A stretch of DNA of 7,429 nucleotides from an uncultured Elusimicrobium sp. GTDB lineage: Bacteria; Elusimicrobiota; Endomicrobiia; Endomicrobiales; Endomicrobiaceae. The notes under the pieces are model-generated. The model did no database searches. It had not been told where the DNA came from and saw nothing but the letters and a program-made list of their open reading frames with translations. The translations under genes were made by a program, and so were the position numbers. The number at the start of each line of letters is the position of its first letter. Within the stretch, counting starts at the first letter, position 1. Below, one piece after another: positions 7,201 through 7,429 of the stretch. The stretch is taken from the NCBI GenBank assembly GCA_902761395.1, contig CACWKJ010000049.1, positions 1-7,429 on the forward strand. The letters are read 5' to 3'.

Positions 7201-7417
7201 GTTCCACAAATGTTAACGGTATTTCACTGTCTCGTATTTCTTTTCTTAAATTTATAGGTTTTAAAATTTTAGATAAAGGATGATTGAAACCTTTTTCTTT
7301 TTTGGAATCATCGGTTATATTCACATCTGTCTGAAGAAGATATTTTTTATTATTGGTTATAACAGCAACAGCATTCCACAAGAGATGAAATAATTCACCC
7401 GAATAAACAGCAGCCAT
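4256..7417 (-). CDS. Large protein with internal low-molecular-weight tyrosine phosphatase domain
   Basis: A 1053-residue protein, mostly unassigned. Residues ~355-505 form a low-molecular-weight protein tyrosine phosphatase-like domain: strand VCFI, P-loop CTANINRS (C361, R367, S368; the CX5R(S) signature), SAGL (391-394, as in the family's SAG motif), and LPDPQK (481-486) with D483 in the place of the catalytic acid. Such domains dephosphorylate phosphotyrosine, or serve as arsenate reductases. Residues 1-350 are of mixed alpha/beta type with alternating hydrophobic strands, for example IVFFLP and IVFVFGTYD (203-246); I recognise no family. Residues ~510-1053 are charged and helix-rich, with a beta-containing part near 590-820. 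The chain ends in RAMLAAA. Apart from one short hydrophobic stretch (10-20) there is no signal peptide or membrane segment, so it is probably cytoplasmic. The start is uncertain: ATG 7417 has no well-placed Shine-Dalgarno site, and the frame stays open (F-F-G-T) to the window end, so the true protein may be longer. It may be co-transcribed with cstA. Confidence 0.8.
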   Translation of the reverse strand: MAAVYSGELFHLLWNAVAVITNNKKYLLQTDVNITDDSKKEKGFNHPLSKILKPINLRKEIRDSEIPLTFVEQAKLNGAEFISIYDLVKYLGKLKRKDFRNNEGIEKYRSRTSGYTFFMHKDYYERENKYVEDSFGFALGLSYVPVFDGSKRKVNLVRGICERNNLISWERGYEYFYGKEYSAKTTEEYMDNVRRLCMDYNKKIVFFLPKNLFSHDFSFKTREELEYIQQHPELWDKIVFVFGTYDCLNIQNQDTFNQYFNDNGSLEDEMRFFSTMKRLLSNPNRFMMVKDNLITKLESKGLVKFFRNTFSLSLDGMVKTAEVLTRLEYSKKQDRTENTDAVSRLRTDIEENNRRQVCFICTANINRSAVSHLLFEDRLSKLGVDNISVVSAGLLPLSEKNTDASLALGQDYEKILEDFDVEPELIERFRSEEFSKKHAGSDYFIVVSQKHKNVLMEQYNIDPDKIILYSDLDPEFTDDALPDPQKLKMSKSAMVKLVRGIFDSSLFNFVSLLKMDKIVSVLIRTKSAIAQHVAVNYKNVKSTEIEQLMDILETAEQQSEESNLINIYISEDIEQLQDKYELINTGIKAEDASIYKIKVGRTLVYGAKGISRLKVVNAIHESEQLKEEIRSILSLSGEIETDGIIVRNGQGIGMNEGVLEIGAMELYGKNEREEKDFMLSCLEINRAMGIMFGQKTIIGLESMGETDLDKLKTAIEKGRMRKVITEAQFKKLNLSEEFISDLRQNGIEIYLDKIDKSKEDMPDYEAMGISGEIIRDKDGIKIKDYGVGDEVEIKEILTEPDSIEKEIITSDKPIMIGVDILIEHFVKQRNIKTVQREFAALFLGKIKMNLRWGELTTTDMERIIYNVDYNKIPALELSKPLQEYSKEDIQASLNNLLLNINENSEIGIILDTIRRSEKLKEGYLTEIIKERILAKTALSQQNKEFGLTDKNLEKLLGHMLMLQLDNNDKKEVNLMYKSKEDTQEREMNGKDIIGKIMSERKIVDSESGVRRDVAINTIIEIILVYGDDYKNRQVSLEKKDDLITGCRAMLAAA

Positions 7418-7429
7418 CGTTCCGAAAAA

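Overview
This is an AT-rich window (GC by eye about one third) carrying five protein-coding genes and no RNA genes. Shine-Dalgarno sites and sigma70-type promoter boxes mark it as an ordinary bacterial chromosome. The gene mix is a PIN-PhoH ATPase, a bacterial acyl-ACP thioesterase, a short CstA-type transporter, a GNAT acetyltransferase and a very large unassigned protein. It points to a low-GC, probably anaerobic and perhaps gut-associated bacterium. Elusimicrobiota is one guess, at low confidence; nothing in the window fixes the phylum.

Layout: (1) 1-1219, minus strand: a PIN-PhoH ATPase (PhoH2/YlaK type), cut at its C-terminus by the window edge. It is absent from a simple ATG-to-stop ORF listing because its stop lies outside the window. 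(2) 1220-1396: a divergent promoter region, with a near-consensus promoter for the phoH-like gene and a good -10 box for the thioesterase. (3) 1397-2134, plus strand: acyl-ACP thioesterase, monocistronic. It ends inside an 8-bp tandem repeat and is followed by a 17-bp AT-rich inverted repeat shared with the convergent gene. (4) 2171-4109, minus strand: a two-gene operon of a CstA-family transporter followed one base later by a GNAT acetyltransferase. (5) 4110-4255: a 146-bp regulatory gap with a leader hairpin, a second 8-bp-period tandem array containing -10-like boxes, and a dyad just after the upstream gene's stop. (6) 4256-7417, minus strand: a 1053-residue protein, open towards the window end, with a low-molecular-weight protein tyrosine phosphatase (LMW-PTP) domain embedded in about 900 residues I cannot assign.

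The genes do not form one obvious pathway. PhoH-like (RNA metabolism), thioesterase (fatty-acid release) and CstA-GNAT (small-molecule uptake with an acetyltransferase) look like separate housekeeping or metabolic units. The most unusual item is the large protein: the phosphatase domain keeps its catalytic Cys, Arg and Asp but sits in the middle of a much larger chain that ends in an ssrA-like Leu-Ala-Ala-Ala.
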